Assembly (NCBI GenBank): GCA_949317995.1
Contig: OX439045.1
Location: 10,648,174-10,712,173 of the forward strand
Length of the DNA stretch: 64,000 nucleotides
Direction: 5' to 3'
From: Acholoe squamosa
Lineage: Eukaryota > Annelida > Polychaeta > Phyllodocida > Polynoidae
A program made the position numbers and the translations under genes. Below, in pieces: positions 12,587-23,968 of this stretch. The stretch's first letter is position 1, and each line of letters starts with the position of its first letter. Below the pieces are notes generated by a model. That model was not told the origin of the DNA. It was given only the letters and a program-made list of their open reading frames with translations, and did no database searches.

Positions 12587-14146
12587 CTCACTAATATGAT
12601 GTATGCTTGTCCATGTAAGTATTGTCAGGCTCAGGACCTAGACCTGACATTTTTTATGCTTTCATGAGTTTTTAGTGTGTGTAATCTTGCTCATTTTGTC
12701 AAAATCCCTCTATGTATCTCGCCAACAGGTCATCAAGACATGATGACACCTGACCCCTTCACTGTATATAGCTTTTGACCATCTGTAGCTTCCTTGGTTA
12801 GCCTACGGGATATTCACTGAAACACTGGGCTTCTCAGAGCAGAAGTAGTTTCACATTCTTTTGAAGATTAATGAGTGAGTAAAGTAGCATAATCTTAAGA
12901 TGTTCTCAAAGCAAGAAGGTTGCCATGGTTTCCTTTCAGAAAAAATAAAGATGAGTTAAATGATGCCTTGATTGGGAGCAGATGCATGCAGTCTAAGATT
13001 GTTGATTAAAATTGAGGCTGAGAAATGAGGACTTTAAAAATAATTGAAATGAGTCCCATGTCTCTATTTAAAGGGGATGTCTAGTAAGCATTATGGCCAA
13101 ACTCAATATGACAAGAAGCCAAACAGTGCCATGAAACCTCGCATATAAGGTGTGGCTTGTACATTTGGATAGCCCCTTACTATGCCTGATAGCATCATAA
13201 ATACAATGGGTTATCAATATAGCAGTTGTATCAAGAATAAAAACAGGCTGTCGATTGTTTGACAGCCAGTTTAAATCTTGAATTCATTATAATTGTGACA
13301 TGAAATATGTTCATCCTTATGAGCAATATTTGTGTTGTATAATTATATCTGTATATTTATTATGAGTTTTTTAAACCAAGAAAATGTCTTTGAGCATATT
13401 TAATATTATCATTCGCTGCCAATGTCTGGCATGCAAAGTCGCAATAGACAACCAGTAAACTCTATTGACATTTCTAGTTTTGTTAACTTGCATGTATCGA
13501 TATTACAAATTATGAGTGATTTGTAGGATATGGAAGTGTACTTAGAACTTAGTGAGGGAGCAATTTAGGGATAGAGGTTGTATTCCAATGATATGGAGTA
13601 AATAGGTCATGGGAGACCAACTATCAAGTTATACAGACAGTTATATCTTACTGAATTTTCTTAACTGGCAAACCCTTTCTGGCTGGGTTATTTTGGTTAG
13701 TTATTCATATCTTTGGGTTTTTATGGTGAGAAGTAACATACTGAAAATATTTGATGGAGATGTCACTGTATAACCAAATCCTTGAAGATTGAATTTGCTG
13801 TTTACAGTGATATTCCTGCTTTTTGCAAGTGAAGCTGTGTATATAGGTACCATAGGTAAGACGCCTCCAGCACTGAGCATTTAGTTTCTTATTCCACTAT
13901 CAGCACTAGGTCTAACCTCTAGAAAATAGCTTTTATATATACTAGACATCCTAATAAAACTGACAGTGAACCACTGTGATAGTATCACAGTGATGCAGTG
14001 TCGTTTGTACAATGAGGCCCCAGATTGCAGTACAGTGGTACAAAACATCTCTCCAGCATGTAGGCAATGGTCTAGCAGAGGACATCCTTTAGTGCCATAG
14101 AAAGACCTATCCACTTCAGACAAGTCTAGTTACTTACAAGGTATCC
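12587..14146. other. Unassigned; one small perfect hairpin
   Basis: No gene recognised. At 13972-13992 CACTGTGAT and ATCACAGTG form a perfect 9-bp stem around AGT. Confidence 0.45.
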
Positions 14147-14217
14147 CTGAACAAGCCACCTTTCATCCCTGCTCAAAGCCCTGCTCTGGTGCCCTGACAG
14201 CCCCGAGTCTGGCTTCT
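14147..14217 (+). repeat. 71-bp direct repeat, left copy
   Basis: Runs from CTGAACAAGCCACC to GTCTGGCTTCT and is repeated at 14581-14651 with only a few differences. The two copies exactly flank the 363-bp MITE. The sequence is itself the left part of dispersed family Z. Confidence 0.85.
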
Positions 14218-14580
14218 CAGGAGGGTGTTGCTCCTATAGTAAAAGGAAGAGCTGGCTAAAAATGCCCTCGTTTCCAGTCCTTTCTTTTCATGTAGCTATA
14301 ACTTGTCCCTTTTGTTGCTCACAAGTGGTCATTCAAGTATGGTGCTAAAAAAGAGGGATTTGACTAGGTACCTAGTTGGGAGAAGTCAGAAAGTATAATA
14401 AACTATAGAGCGTGTGACATGAGAAGATAGCTGGTAGTGCAGCTCTCTCTATTTTAAACAAGGCAGGTGACTTTTCAGACTAATGTGGTGAGTGCAAGTA
14501 CTTAGGTGAAGCAGTGCACGACTTGTTTAGAAAAGAGGGCATATACTCACAGCTCTTTTTACAATAGGAGCAACAGCCTA
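14218..14580 (+). mobile_element. 363-bp MITE, copy 1
   Basis: The left end reads CAGGAGGGTGTTGCTCC then TATAGTAAAAGGAAGAGCTG. The right end, reverse-complemented, reads TAGGCTGTTGCTCC then TATTGTAAAAAGAGCTG. A second copy lies at 54996-55361 and is highly similar through its whole length. No coding capacity. It is flanked by 71-bp direct repeats, far longer than a normal target-site duplication. Confidence 0.85.
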
Positions 14581-14745
14581 CTGAACAAGCCACCTTTCAT
14601 CCCTGCTCAAAGCCCTGCTCTGGTGGCCTGACAGCCTTGAGTCTGGCTTCTCTGTGAGGGCTTTTATAGTGTAGTACAGAGGACTAAAAGCACCATGGGT
14701 AAACATTACTCGATGCTAACACAGACTTCTAGTCATCGTCCTGCA
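14581..14745 (+). repeat. 71-bp direct repeat (right copy) and family Z copy
   Basis: 14581-14651 repeats 14147-14217. The sequence continues through CTTTTATAG and CACCATGGGTAAAC, the consensus shared with family Z at 16930-17060, 22670-22790 and 38090-38225. Confidence 0.75.
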
Positions 14746-15804
14746 AGACCTTTGGATATAGGCTGCAAAGATCCATGGGTCTAGAGGGGTATATTTCTAC
14801 ATGTCAACATCAAGAGCTACACCATCTAATTAATTATTGTAGGATATACTATTGTTGTGTTGTTATAGCAACAAGCTATATCAGCATAGAAAAAGGGGGG
14901 AAGCCCCACCCCACCAAAAGTAAATTGCCTCCCCCCAAAAAACTAAGACCTCTGCCCCCTTACCAATAAAGATTTGCGTCCTACGGCATTGTATATCGAT
15001 GTATGTGCACCACGGTGAAGCTTAGAATTTCTCATACAACAGTTGTCAGCTTTAGTTAATGTACTCCACTATAAAGTAGCAATGTTTCAATGTTCTATGT
15101 AGCAGTTATTCGTAGGTAGTAGCATGCCAACTCCCAGCTCATATCCACGCTTCAAATACATTCATCACCAGGTCCTAATGGAAGTTCATCACAGTATTAA
15201 CCGATTTGCAACGTGTTTCCTTATTGTAGGGATAATTTCCTGCATTGAAGTCTCTGATCCCTACATAGGCAATAACTACCAATGCTGTTGAAAAGTCCTA
15301 TCTTTTTTCTTTTTTTTTATGTCCTATAAAATAGGCATTTATTGTAACTGCACATGGCAATTTTCTGTTACAATATGAAAACAGGATATACAAGATTGGA
15401 TACATTTGCTTCCTGGAATAGATATAAAAACAGTTTCACAAAAAGCATATTGGCATCATGTTGGTATGTCGGTAATTCCAGTAAATTACTATAGCATATC
15501 CAATGGTGTTTGTATGGGTTTACAAAGCTTGTGTTTGTGTATGATTTCAGGAAATCTCTAGCAAAATTTAATTCTAATCACATAATAGTCATCTTTGATG
15601 TTTTAGATGAGGGCACAAGATGGTATACTACCTGGGGTGATGTATCAAGTCTGACTGAGAGCATTCCTACTATCTGAGAGAAAACCCTGATATCTCCAGA
15701 TGCAACAGAGGTACAGCTCCAAAATTTTGTGCAGGGTATTTTTGGTAATATATTGGCCTGCTTATCACTTTTCGGCACTCTGCACTCAAAATTGCCACGT
15801 AAGC
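14746..15804. other. Unassigned
   Basis: No supported gene. Includes a T-rich run near 15300-15320. Confidence 0.4.
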
Positions 15805-16929
15805 CTTATCTGTGTTAATGGTCTGAGCCTCCTCTTCAATACCTGACTTTCCATTCCATGGAGTGACAGGTTAGACTGTCATTAGAGTATTTGTGCTCTT
15901 GTACACAGAATAGAAGTAGCAGCCACTATTTGCTGTGGCCTTTTCTGATTGCATCTAGAGCATAGATCCACTAGAGGAGGCCCGTGATTCATGACAATAG
16001 TGTGCAGGGATTGGGACAGTGTTATATAGTAGGATATAGTAGATAGGACTGATTACAGGAGATGGGCCTTTAGGCCAGGGGGAGGCCATGAGTATATCTA
16101 CTTGTTATAGATTAGTGTAACGTATGAACACATTTTATGGGTCAGAACTGTTTAGATGAATTTAAATTATGTTGCTAGCATTTATACACGAATAACAAGC
16201 TTTATAATCCTTCTAAAATTGTATGTAACAAATTCTAGAGGAAAAAAAGAAGAAAAATTATATAGATTTGATAATTTGTTGATTGACGTTAAGCACACTA
16301 TGTACTGTAAAAGATGTTGAACTGTTGAATCTACCAGAGATCCTTGTAAAACTGAAAAGTGAACCACCACAAAGCAGATAGATGGATTTAACAATGTGTG
16401 CAGAGATTGGTACTCTCAGGGGACAAGAACCTTGTGGTTACAACATGATTGTTGTGTAGTAGCACCGGAAAAACATGCATACCGTAATGTCATCTTGTTG
16501 TCTATGCAGTCATCCAAAACATGTAGGAAGTCTGATTCAATCTGATTAATCATGTGAATCTACTCATTTACAACTGTCTTTGCTTCCCTAATCTTATTTC
16601 TACCATTGTATATTGTTTTCTCTGTTTCCTCATCCAATCTATTTTCTTATTATTCTGCCTGGCCTAATCTCTCTCCGCCTTTCTCTTTGTTATATCTGTC
16701 TCTATTCATAATGTCTCTCTATGTTCATTTGCAACTGTATATCTATCTATGTTTTACTCTTTTTAGCTGTCTGTATGTCTCTTTCTGTTGCTCTCTGCCA
16801 ATCTCTCTGGCTCTCCCTTCCTTCATACCTTTGTCTGTAGGTCAGTCTGTCTGTATTCCCCCTCCCACCTTCAAACGGATCTGGCTATTTACAATGCTCT
16901 GCAAAAGCCTCCTATGCCCACTAACTAAG

Positions 16930-17060
16930 GTCAAAGCCCTACTGTGGCAGCCCTCCAGTCCAGTTTCTAAGGGGAGGCTCTTATAGGGCTGGCCAGAAGT
17001 CTGACTGCACCATGGGTAAACGACACTTGATGCCAACACAGGCATCCCACCATCTTCACC
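16930..17060 (+). repeat. Family Z copy inside family X
   Basis: Shows CAAAGCCCTACTGTGG, CCTCCAGTCC, GGCTGGCCAGAAGTCTGAC and CACCATGGGTAAAC. The same block occurs at the equivalent position of copy C (38090-38225). Confidence 0.7.
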
Positions 17061-18055
17061 CGTTACCATTCGATGCATTAAATGCAATGAATTTAGTAGT
17101 AGGCATTGGGGCTTGGGTTTTTTCTTCAGTTTTTTTTTTCTTTTCACATTGTAAAAATAGCTTAAAACTAGTACTCATCAGTAGTCATGTTGCAAATACC
17201 CATCATGTTGCAAATACCCATCACCCATCACATAGATGGTACATGCCACGATCTTGTATAGTGAGTCAAAAATATGAATACAGTTTTGGCATCCAGCTGT
17301 GGCATCCTGAACCTTTCATAACTTGGTTGTTATTCATGCCATGTTGTTTACAGTGTCTGTTTCTGGTGTTAATTAAGGTGTTGGCCCCTTGTGCCTATTC
17401 CACATCATAACTAATTTGTCTAATAACACTTATGTAAAAAGGCAAAGCTGCTCTACCCTGCCCACAGTGTTTATTTTGTGCTGGAGGCCATTTCTTAACA
17501 CACTACGACTGCTGTCCTTTAAATCATAGTGAAAACCTAACAGTTTGGCCTTAACAGTACCATACACTATTAGTCCCTAATGTCAGCACCAGTACGACTG
17601 CCCTACTAAACCTAATGTAATTACTGCATAGCTGCTTATCGTAGTGAGCAGTCGTAGGGCAGTTGCTACGATAGCCTGGCTTATTCATTGCATTTTTAAA
17701 TTGTAGTGGCTATGTGTAGTTGTAGTACATTGAGAAATGGCCTCCTGTGTGAATAAGAGAACAGATCAGGCAGGCATTCCCCAACATGGTCTGGCTAGCC
17801 AAAGCCACTACAAGTTGAAACTTTGGAGTGGGCTATCATAGGTCATGTGGTATGACTCCTCTGCATGATCAGCACTTTATGTAGTAATGGCGTAGTGTTT
17901 GGTAGGGCAGACATACCAGTGCCACCATTAGTGATCGTAAAATGTCAGGACATGTCGGCATTAGAGTCAGGGATCCCACTACGATTTGAAAAAGTCTAGT
18001 CATATTATGCTGAGAAAGGCTTTCCAAAGTGGGTGTGAAATCAGTCACCATACTT

Positions 18056-18277
18056 CCCAGCGAATTGTCGTGAGTCCTCGTCAACCTGTGTGAAGTGGCT
18101 CACACATGTCGCTAGATGGAACACGACATTGTTATAGCACAAGATCACCAGGAATAGCAATTGCTATGCCATGTGCGTCTAATACATAGTGGCGAAAAAT
18201 GATGGAATGAGTTATCACTCAAAAAGGAGTCACCATTGATGACAAATCATGGCGACAGATGACGACAATTTGCTGGG
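18056..18277 (+). mobile_element. 222-bp MITE, copy 2
   Basis: The termini are CCCAGCGAATTGTCGTGAG and GACGACAATTTGCTGGG, flanked by TT on both sides. The paralogous position in family X copy C (near 39530, TACTTACGCC) is empty and has a single TT. This directly supports a 2-bp target duplication. Confidence 0.93.
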
Positions 18278-18310
18278 TTATGCCATAACTGATGTTTGAG
18301 GGCATAAAGT

Positions 18311-19327
18311 ACAAGTAATTCCCACAACCAAATGAGAGTCTATAGGAAAAGTCCTAAAAGTTCATTATAAAACTTAATTTCAACTTAGTAGGTTTTTGTA
18401 TTGATGATGGTGAGTTTTTTCTACTTTCTTATAGACCAATGGACTGAGTACATGGGGGAATTGTTTATAGAATGTCCCACCATTGCAAATGAAATCTTAC
18501 ACTCAAACTCATTCAATGTGGTCTAAGCTATCTGAAGCTGTTTTCGTGTGAATCTTATAAAATGAAGTTTGATAATTATGTTTTGGAGCTACCTACCGCA
18601 ACTAACAGAGGGCCGGCCTTATAAACACTCATGGAAGTATAATATAAGCGTTACTGACTATGCCCTGTGGCTTGGTCTCGGGCCCAAGCACACAGCTATC
18701 TAGTTCGGTGTCAAAACAGATACCTTGAAATAGCCTAAACTGGTGGTTTTATGCTAACATGTCATCGCTCTAACTTCTCATACTTTCACCAAACAAAATA
18801 GCCTGGCACTACCACATGCCATTTCTGTCATATTTACCATCGGCAGGACTAATAAATGGTTCATAGGAAATGGGTGCAATACCCATTTGTTAGCATTATG
18901 CAAGAAAACAGGACCGGAAGGCATTTCTCATAATTGCATAACTAGACCTCTTCAAATCATAGCGAGATCCCTGACTCTAATGCAATTACAGCCATGCATC
19001 TAGTAAGGCAATAATGCATGGAAAACTTTGCCCGCATGTGGTATATTGGTAAATAATGCACTCAGCTTCGCCTTGTAAAATTGAGTAAAAAAGAGAACGT
19101 TCACCAGAGCAGGGATGGTCACCCGTTGACACCATGACCCTGTTCAGTGTTGCTCAACCTTGCCGTGAGCACTGAACCTAACCACCCTGTCAGTAGGTCT
19201 TGGGTCTGTTGTTATTCAACAGTACAATCATAGATGTAGCTTTTGCAGTTAGGAAACAATGTGGATGTAGGCTGGATTCATAGTAAAGCACCTACGACTC
19301 TATTGTCAATCCTCTTGTCAATCCTCT
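18311..19327. other. Unassigned
   Basis: No supported gene or repeat recognised. Confidence 0.4.
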
Positions 19328-19387
19328 TGTCTGGCTTTGTGGTGTAATGGACAGCATGCTGGCAGGTTCGAGTCCCACCAAGGCATT
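19328..19387 (+). repeat. tRNA-derived fragment with deleted anticodon arm
   Basis: GTGGTGTAATGGACAGCA resembles a D-arm with box A. It is followed within ten bases by AGGTTCGAGTCCCACC, a perfect box B with a complete T-arm. The anticodon arm is missing, so this is a SINE or tRNA pseudogene remnant. Confidence 0.55.
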
Positions 19388-20587
19388 TCTGTATTCATTG
19401 GTTTTAATTCACATATAGAATAGAAACCACAATTGGCCCATCAATCTTATCGGGGATCTCTGACCACGGTACACCTCACCGGTAACATAACCGAACCATC
19501 AGTCAATTCGAAATCGTCCGCTCAGTTGAAATACCCCCCTGCGGTGACAGGAGGCAGCTTTACAGCCAAAATGTTTTTATAGTAGCTCAAATTAAGTCTA
19601 AGCATTTTGAGTAGGGACAACCGTGACTAGAAATCAGATTTGTTAAGTGCCTATTGGGAGGCTCTTATTGATTTCTTCCTGCTAAGTTGGCCTGCACACT
19701 ATCCACAGACAGACTGGGAGGTTAGGCCCATTGTGGACTGTATTATTGCGGTATAAATATAGGTGGTCAAGCCCAGTGGTCAAGGCACTTGAGTGTGAAT
19801 TACACTGTAATAAAATGTCAAAATAACGGCATATTCCTCATCCCCAAATTGCCACATGTGGCTTCTTGTAAAAACAGTAGATTTAATAGTTATTTTCTTA
19901 CAGTGTACTCATAACAGCCAAAGTGATATTGAGCATCCCATGTAAGGTGGCACTACTTGCAATCATTTTCAACTTCTGTGAGATGAAAATACTCACTCCA
20001 CACTGTGTTAGTTGCTAAAGATGAAATTACTGTTGGTGAATTCTGGCGTAATATAGTCATGTTCCCCTTTTAAAATGCAGATGTTGTTGAACTAGTCCAG
20101 TTTTGATTTATTTCGGTCTATACAGATGATATAATCCACATGGTCTACATAGGCAGTGGCTCATGAAGTACCGTAAACAGCTCCACTGATGTTTCACGAG
20201 TTAACTTCAAACTGTATGTCATGGCTGATACGAACATCACTATATATTAGTACTAGAACCGCCATATTCAATGGGGGGCATTGAATGCCATGTGTCCATA
20301 TTCAATGGGTGTCCGCCATCTGGGATTTGAGCTGTTTTTTTTCTTTATTTGAAAGCAAAACAACCCCCTAGGCCATGACATAAATGCAAATGTCCACTTC
20401 CATGGGATTTTTTACGTTGTATTGCTCGGGGTGGGACTGGCGTATCCCACAAAGCCATTATAGGAGTGAAAAATATCCCATGGTCGTGGACATTTGCTTA
20501 TGTATTTCATGAGTCACATCCAAGTGAAATAGCTTGAGTGTTAGCATTGAGGAAAAAATGCAAGTCACTATAGCAATACCCTTTTTA
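19388..20587. other. Unassigned
   Basis: No supported gene. Contains a repeated CCATATTCAATGGG phrase at 20265-20310. Confidence 0.4.
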
Positions 20588-21122
20588 ACAGCACACTGTA
20601 AGAGATAACTGTTAAATCTACAAGGGGTCCTTGTAAAAACTGTACAATGAACCACCATAATTACACAACAGGGAGCCACTGAAGAATCTCCAGGTGGCAG
20701 TGTGGTGGTACAAGGAATCTCTGTGAAAACAATGTTAAGATAATGTAGAGGTCGGCAGAAAATGTCCTGGAGAAACCGGGAGTCAAACCCGGGACCCTCC
20801 AACCTGCAGACGGAAGCTCTACCGCTGAGCTACTTTCCGTCTGACATTCTCTACCTTCCATCTACATCTGGATCGGTAAAATACACACATAGGGGGAGCT
20901 ACCCAGGGGCTGGCATCTCCAGAAACGGGGCTGCTACCTACGGGGGGTAGCTTATACCGGCTGACCAGCCCCTGAGGGCTGGTGCAACCGGAATGGGGAC
21001 AGATGGCATACCGCCATGGACTCACAGCCAGAGCTGACCCCTACAATAACAATAATAAAGGATCTCTGGCAACTTTGGGACGAGAATCCTTCGTTATTTC
21101 GATGTCATTTTTTTACAGTGCA
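20588..21122. mobile_element. MITE-like repeat interrupted by a tRNA-derived sequence
   Basis: The left end (GCACACTGTAAGAGATAACTG...) and the interior GAACCACCATAATTA and GGTACAAGGAATCTCTGTGAAAA match the element at 36906-37101. The right end TTTTTTTACAGTGC at 21109-21122 is a plausible inverted partner. The tRNA-Cys-like block and GC-rich text at 20755-21040 appear to be inserted within it. Confidence 0.5.
20769..20839 (-). tRNA. tRNA-Cys(GCA)-like sequence, probably SINE head or pseudogene
   Basis: Read on the minus strand it folds as a tRNA. The D-arm is GCTCAGCGGTAGAGC. The anticodon stem is TCCGT/TTGGA with loop CTGCAGG, so the anticodon is GCA (Cys). The T-arm is CCGGG TTTGACT CCCGG. 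The acceptor pairs CGGAAAG with TTTCTCC imperfectly (two mismatches, two wobbles) and the T-loop lacks the usual TTCGA core. It keeps the box A and box B regions of a Pol III promoter. The mismatches and the repeat setting argue against a working tRNA gene. Confidence 0.6.
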
Positions 21123-22029
21123 TTCAAATATAAGATACCTATGCAGATACACACACCTCTACATTTCTTTCCACAAGAGCTCGAGAGATGCTAATAGCTC
21201 TAGCAAATTTCTTGCCAAGTTATTTCCTTGAGATGCAGCACCTACACAGATGCTGACACTGCGCTAGATAAAAAGTCCAGGGCAACACTATGAAAAAGAA
21301 ACAACCAGAACAAAACAAGAAAAATGTGGCAAAGACAGGAGTTGCCACTCCTATCTTTTCTTGAGCTCTCAGGCAGCCCCCCTCCCAAAAAAAAAAACCC
21401 AACAAATGTTGACTTTAAGAAATAGCATGTCACATGCTTTATTTCCCCATGTCTTTGTCACTCTCACATGTCAATTTTAAGCCCCCGCCCACCCCCACCC
21501 CTCCCTTCACAACACACAGCCATCACCAGCACGGGAAACAGACCAGCGTCTGCCTGTCCAACTCCTGTGACGTGACACCCCTTAGTGATATCACCATGGG
21601 GACAGGAAAGTGTCCAACTATGCATTATAGTCTACTACTATGGCTATAGGAGTGTCAACGGCTTAAGTGTTAGAACTGATGTTAGTGGACATAAACCAGC
21701 TCGAATTGACATTACAGATTTAAGTCAATCTCAGTTTGCTACCAGCATCATGTGTGCTGCCCAATTGTGTCTGTGTGGCGTAAATAGTCACGTCAAATAG
21801 TCTATGATCAGTCTTGGTTGGCTGACATGCGTGCTGGCGTTGGCACACAGGATGCCAGGGACAAAGTGGTGCTCTGCGCTTGGTGCTCCCTGTCACATAG
21901 CATAATAATTTAAAGTCACTACACCGGCTTCAAAAGTTGGAATAAGGCCCTATACGGGGAAATCTATCCCATAGGCATGTTGAGTCTTGTCAGTGTCAGA
22001 GTGATGAATTCATGACGACATCTAGGAAA
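21123..22029. other. Unassigned
   Basis: No supported gene. Has an A-run near 21387-21398 and C-rich text at 21480-21510. Confidence 0.4.
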
Positions 22030-22215
22030 CTTCTCTGATCGACGTCACTGGTGCTGTGTGACGTCAGTGTGGCTTTGTGACATCACTGGTGACGTAATAG
22101 ACACAATGGCAGCGCCCAGAGACAGAACCGAAAACATAATAGGAGTTGCCCTATGATGTTGCTACGCAACATCGCTGGCCGCTTCGTGGCCTGGCAACTC
22201 CTAAAAACCTGCAAA
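22030..22215 (+). repeat. Dispersed repeat with CRE-like words and a three-way-junction palindrome
   Basis: Reverse-complement relative of 236-440. It has several GACGTCA/TGACGTAA words at 22040-22100, then AACCGAAAACATAAT, then the compact palindrome at 22141-22202. Confidence 0.6.
22141..22202. repeat. Three-way-junction palindrome
   Basis: The outer stem AGGAGTTGCC (22141-22150) pairs perfectly with GGCAACTCCT (22193-22202). It encloses two hairpins: GATGTTGC-TAC-GCAACATC (22155-22173, perfect) and GGCCGC-TTC-GTGGCC (22177-22191, one wobble). On the minus strand the loops are GTA and GAA, each closed by C-G. Confidence 0.85.
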
Positions 22216-22957
22216 TACCGATTAGCGGACTGCCACACAGAATATCGCCTACATCTATTCAAATTTGATGACCAAACAATCCCAACATCGCTATTTCTAA
22301 TCATTAATCCCACTTTCAATCATGTAAATAAGTAATCCTTTTTGAGAAATTCCCTCCTCTGCATTGATGCCTTGGCCACTAGCAGTGCCTGGCGTTCTCA
22401 TATTTAACAAGAAATTACTGGAGATGCAAGCAACTCAAACAAGCAACTCAAACAAGTAAGATTCCTTATCAAAGGCACTAACAGAGATCTACTGTATCTG
22501 CTAACCAGAACTGTACTTTTGTACCACAGTTCTAACGCCTACTGCCATGCCCCTGTCTACCATGAGACATCTTCAAGTAGCACATACCACAGACAGCCCT
22601 AGGATCTACTTCAGACAAAAAGCAGTATGTACAGGCTGTAGAAGCCATCTCTTGTATGTAACTAATAGTTCTGCTGTGATGGCCCATCAGTCTGGTTCTC
22701 AGTCAAGCCCTTCATAGGATGGGATATAGGGACAAAAACGTATGGGTAAACACTCTGTACTTGATGTTAACACATGTCTCTGCCAATCACTGATGTCTCC
22801 ACATCTATGGGGTGCCTAAAGTCTACTAAAACTCACGCCCTCAGAATAGTCTACGCATGGTCATGGCATGGAGACAGACAGCACCGTGATTCCTCAGTGA
22901 AACCCATGCTGATGACATCATTAAAAATGCCTTAGCTTAGTGTCTTTTCATATCTAA
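22216..22957. other. Unassigned, with a family Z trace
   Basis: Around 22670-22790 the text GCCCATCAGTCTGG and GGGTAAACACTC...CTTGATG...AACACA matches family Z. No gene. Confidence 0.4.
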
Positions 22958-23036
22958 TATATGTGGATCAACACGGTAAAAGGTATGCCCGTGCACCCCT
23001 TGCGGGCATACCTTTTAACGTGTTGAACCACATATG
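22958..23036. repeat. Palindrome P1 (first of a pair)
   Basis: The left arm TATGTGGATCAACACGGTAA plus AAGGTATGCCCG pairs with CGGGCATACCTTTTAACG plus TGTTGAACCACATA. The ~32-bp arms carry about three mismatches around an 11-base loop. The same arm sequence recurs at 25869-25952. Confidence 0.85.
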
Positions 23037-23161
23037 GGTAAATGAGGTGATGGAGTCATGCATGGGACTTGACCCTTACTCCAAGGTAATAATTTGATCA
23101 ACACAATGTACATTTAGTCCTGCTGGAGTAGAATCCATGAATTTACAGGAGATTATTAAGC

Positions 23162-23278
23162 TAATAGATCATGGATGTTGGAGCCCTAGGGGAGTCTATG
23201 CTGGACTCCCCGAGCCGCGGAGCGGCGAGGGTATATCCAGCATAGACTCCCCATGGGCTTCAACATCCATGACCTAAT
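23162..23278. repeat. Long imperfect hairpin at the left end of family H, copy 1
   Basis: Arms of about 50 bp run from TCATGGATGTTGGAGCCC and GGGGAGTCTATGCTGG to the complements CCAGCATAGACTCCCC and GGGCTTCAACATCCATGA. The tip is GCCGC-GGA-GCGGC (23214-23226), a GNA loop. The family H body starts directly to the right. Confidence 0.85.
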
Positions 23279-23860
23279 ACGTTTATACCACCATTTCCTC
23301 CATTTTGTATTAATTTCTTACCTGATATCCACAGAATATAGCCACGAGAAGACATTTTGTAAAAGCAAGTGACACGGCCCGTGTCCGCTCTGCGCAAAGC
23401 CATTGTTTTTGTTCCTTGCCGAGAGATGAACCGCCGTGTTCACACTCACTTTTCGTATGGAATCCAACCATGCCAAGTCTTCAAAATAAAACATACATAT
23501 CCTTAGATAGTCTAGATGATCCCTCCATACGTATTATGTCCAATATATTCAAAATAAAGGAGAATCCATTGATTTTCCAAACGGGTCCAAAATTTTCGGC
23601 GTCTTCCTCGTACGGCGAGCGGATGACCTATATCTACATCCGGGCCACTGACACACTTTCGCCGAACAAGGAGGCGGGTGGGAATGGCCGGACCGCGACT
23701 CGCTTACCATGGGAAAATCAATGGATTCTTATTTATATCGAAGAAAATGGAGAAAATTAGCACGCATTCCTCTTCTATGGATCGAAAACTTCTTGGGATT
23801 TCAATATTATAACATGTCATGGTTGGATTCCATACGAAAACTGACTGGAAACATAGCAGG
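23279..23860 (+). repeat. Dispersed family H, copy 1 (body)
   Basis: Matches 51203-51620 in the same orientation. Shared text includes ATACCACC-TTTCCTCC, ACCTGATA...CAGAATA, CAAAGCCATTGTT, TATGGAATCCAACCATG, CATCCTTAGATAGTCTA and TTCAAAATAAAG. TATGGAATCCAACCATG at 23456-23472 recurs inverted at 23818-23836, so this copy also has a wider inverted repeat. The 114-residue frame at 23416-23760 lies wholly in repeat and is not credible. Confidence 0.7.
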
Positions 23861-23905
23861 TTAGAACTTATTTATTTTCGCATTGGATTTCATCACCGTT
23901 CAGTG

Positions 23906-23968
23906 TGGCGCTATGGCTAAGGCCTTCGCCTACCGACACTGCGGCCGGGGTTCAATTCTCATGCAAGT
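23906..23968 (+). repeat. tRNA-like fragment
   Basis: TGGCGCTATGGCTAAGGC resembles a D-arm with box A, and GGGGTTCAATTC resembles box B at suitable spacing. Acceptor pairing is not evident. Probably a SINE remnant. Confidence 0.35.

Larger units (their letters stand above)
15805..18310 (+). repeat. Dispersed family X, copy B
   Basis: Collinear with 36060-39560 through all its landmarks, including the pyrimidine-rich run near 16600-16850, the family Z segment, CTAATAACACT...ATGTAAAAA...GGCAAAGCT near 17420, and CAGGGATCC...CTACGATTTGAA near 17970. A 222-bp MITE interrupts it at 18056. It lacks the palindromic elements present in copy C, so it shows the empty sites for those insertions. Confidence 0.7.

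Noticed and set aside
16606..17410. Frames of 126 and 132 residues
   Set aside because: They come from pyrimidine-rich and repeat text of family X; homologous frames in copy C (37442-37793) are not conserved as protein.
20769..20839. Functional tRNA-Cys gene
   Set aside because: Imperfect acceptor stem, altered T-loop and a repeat setting; kept as a tRNA-like sequence only.
23416..23760. 114-residue plus-strand frame
   Set aside because: Lies wholly in family H; the homologous copy at 51.3-51.6 kb is not open.
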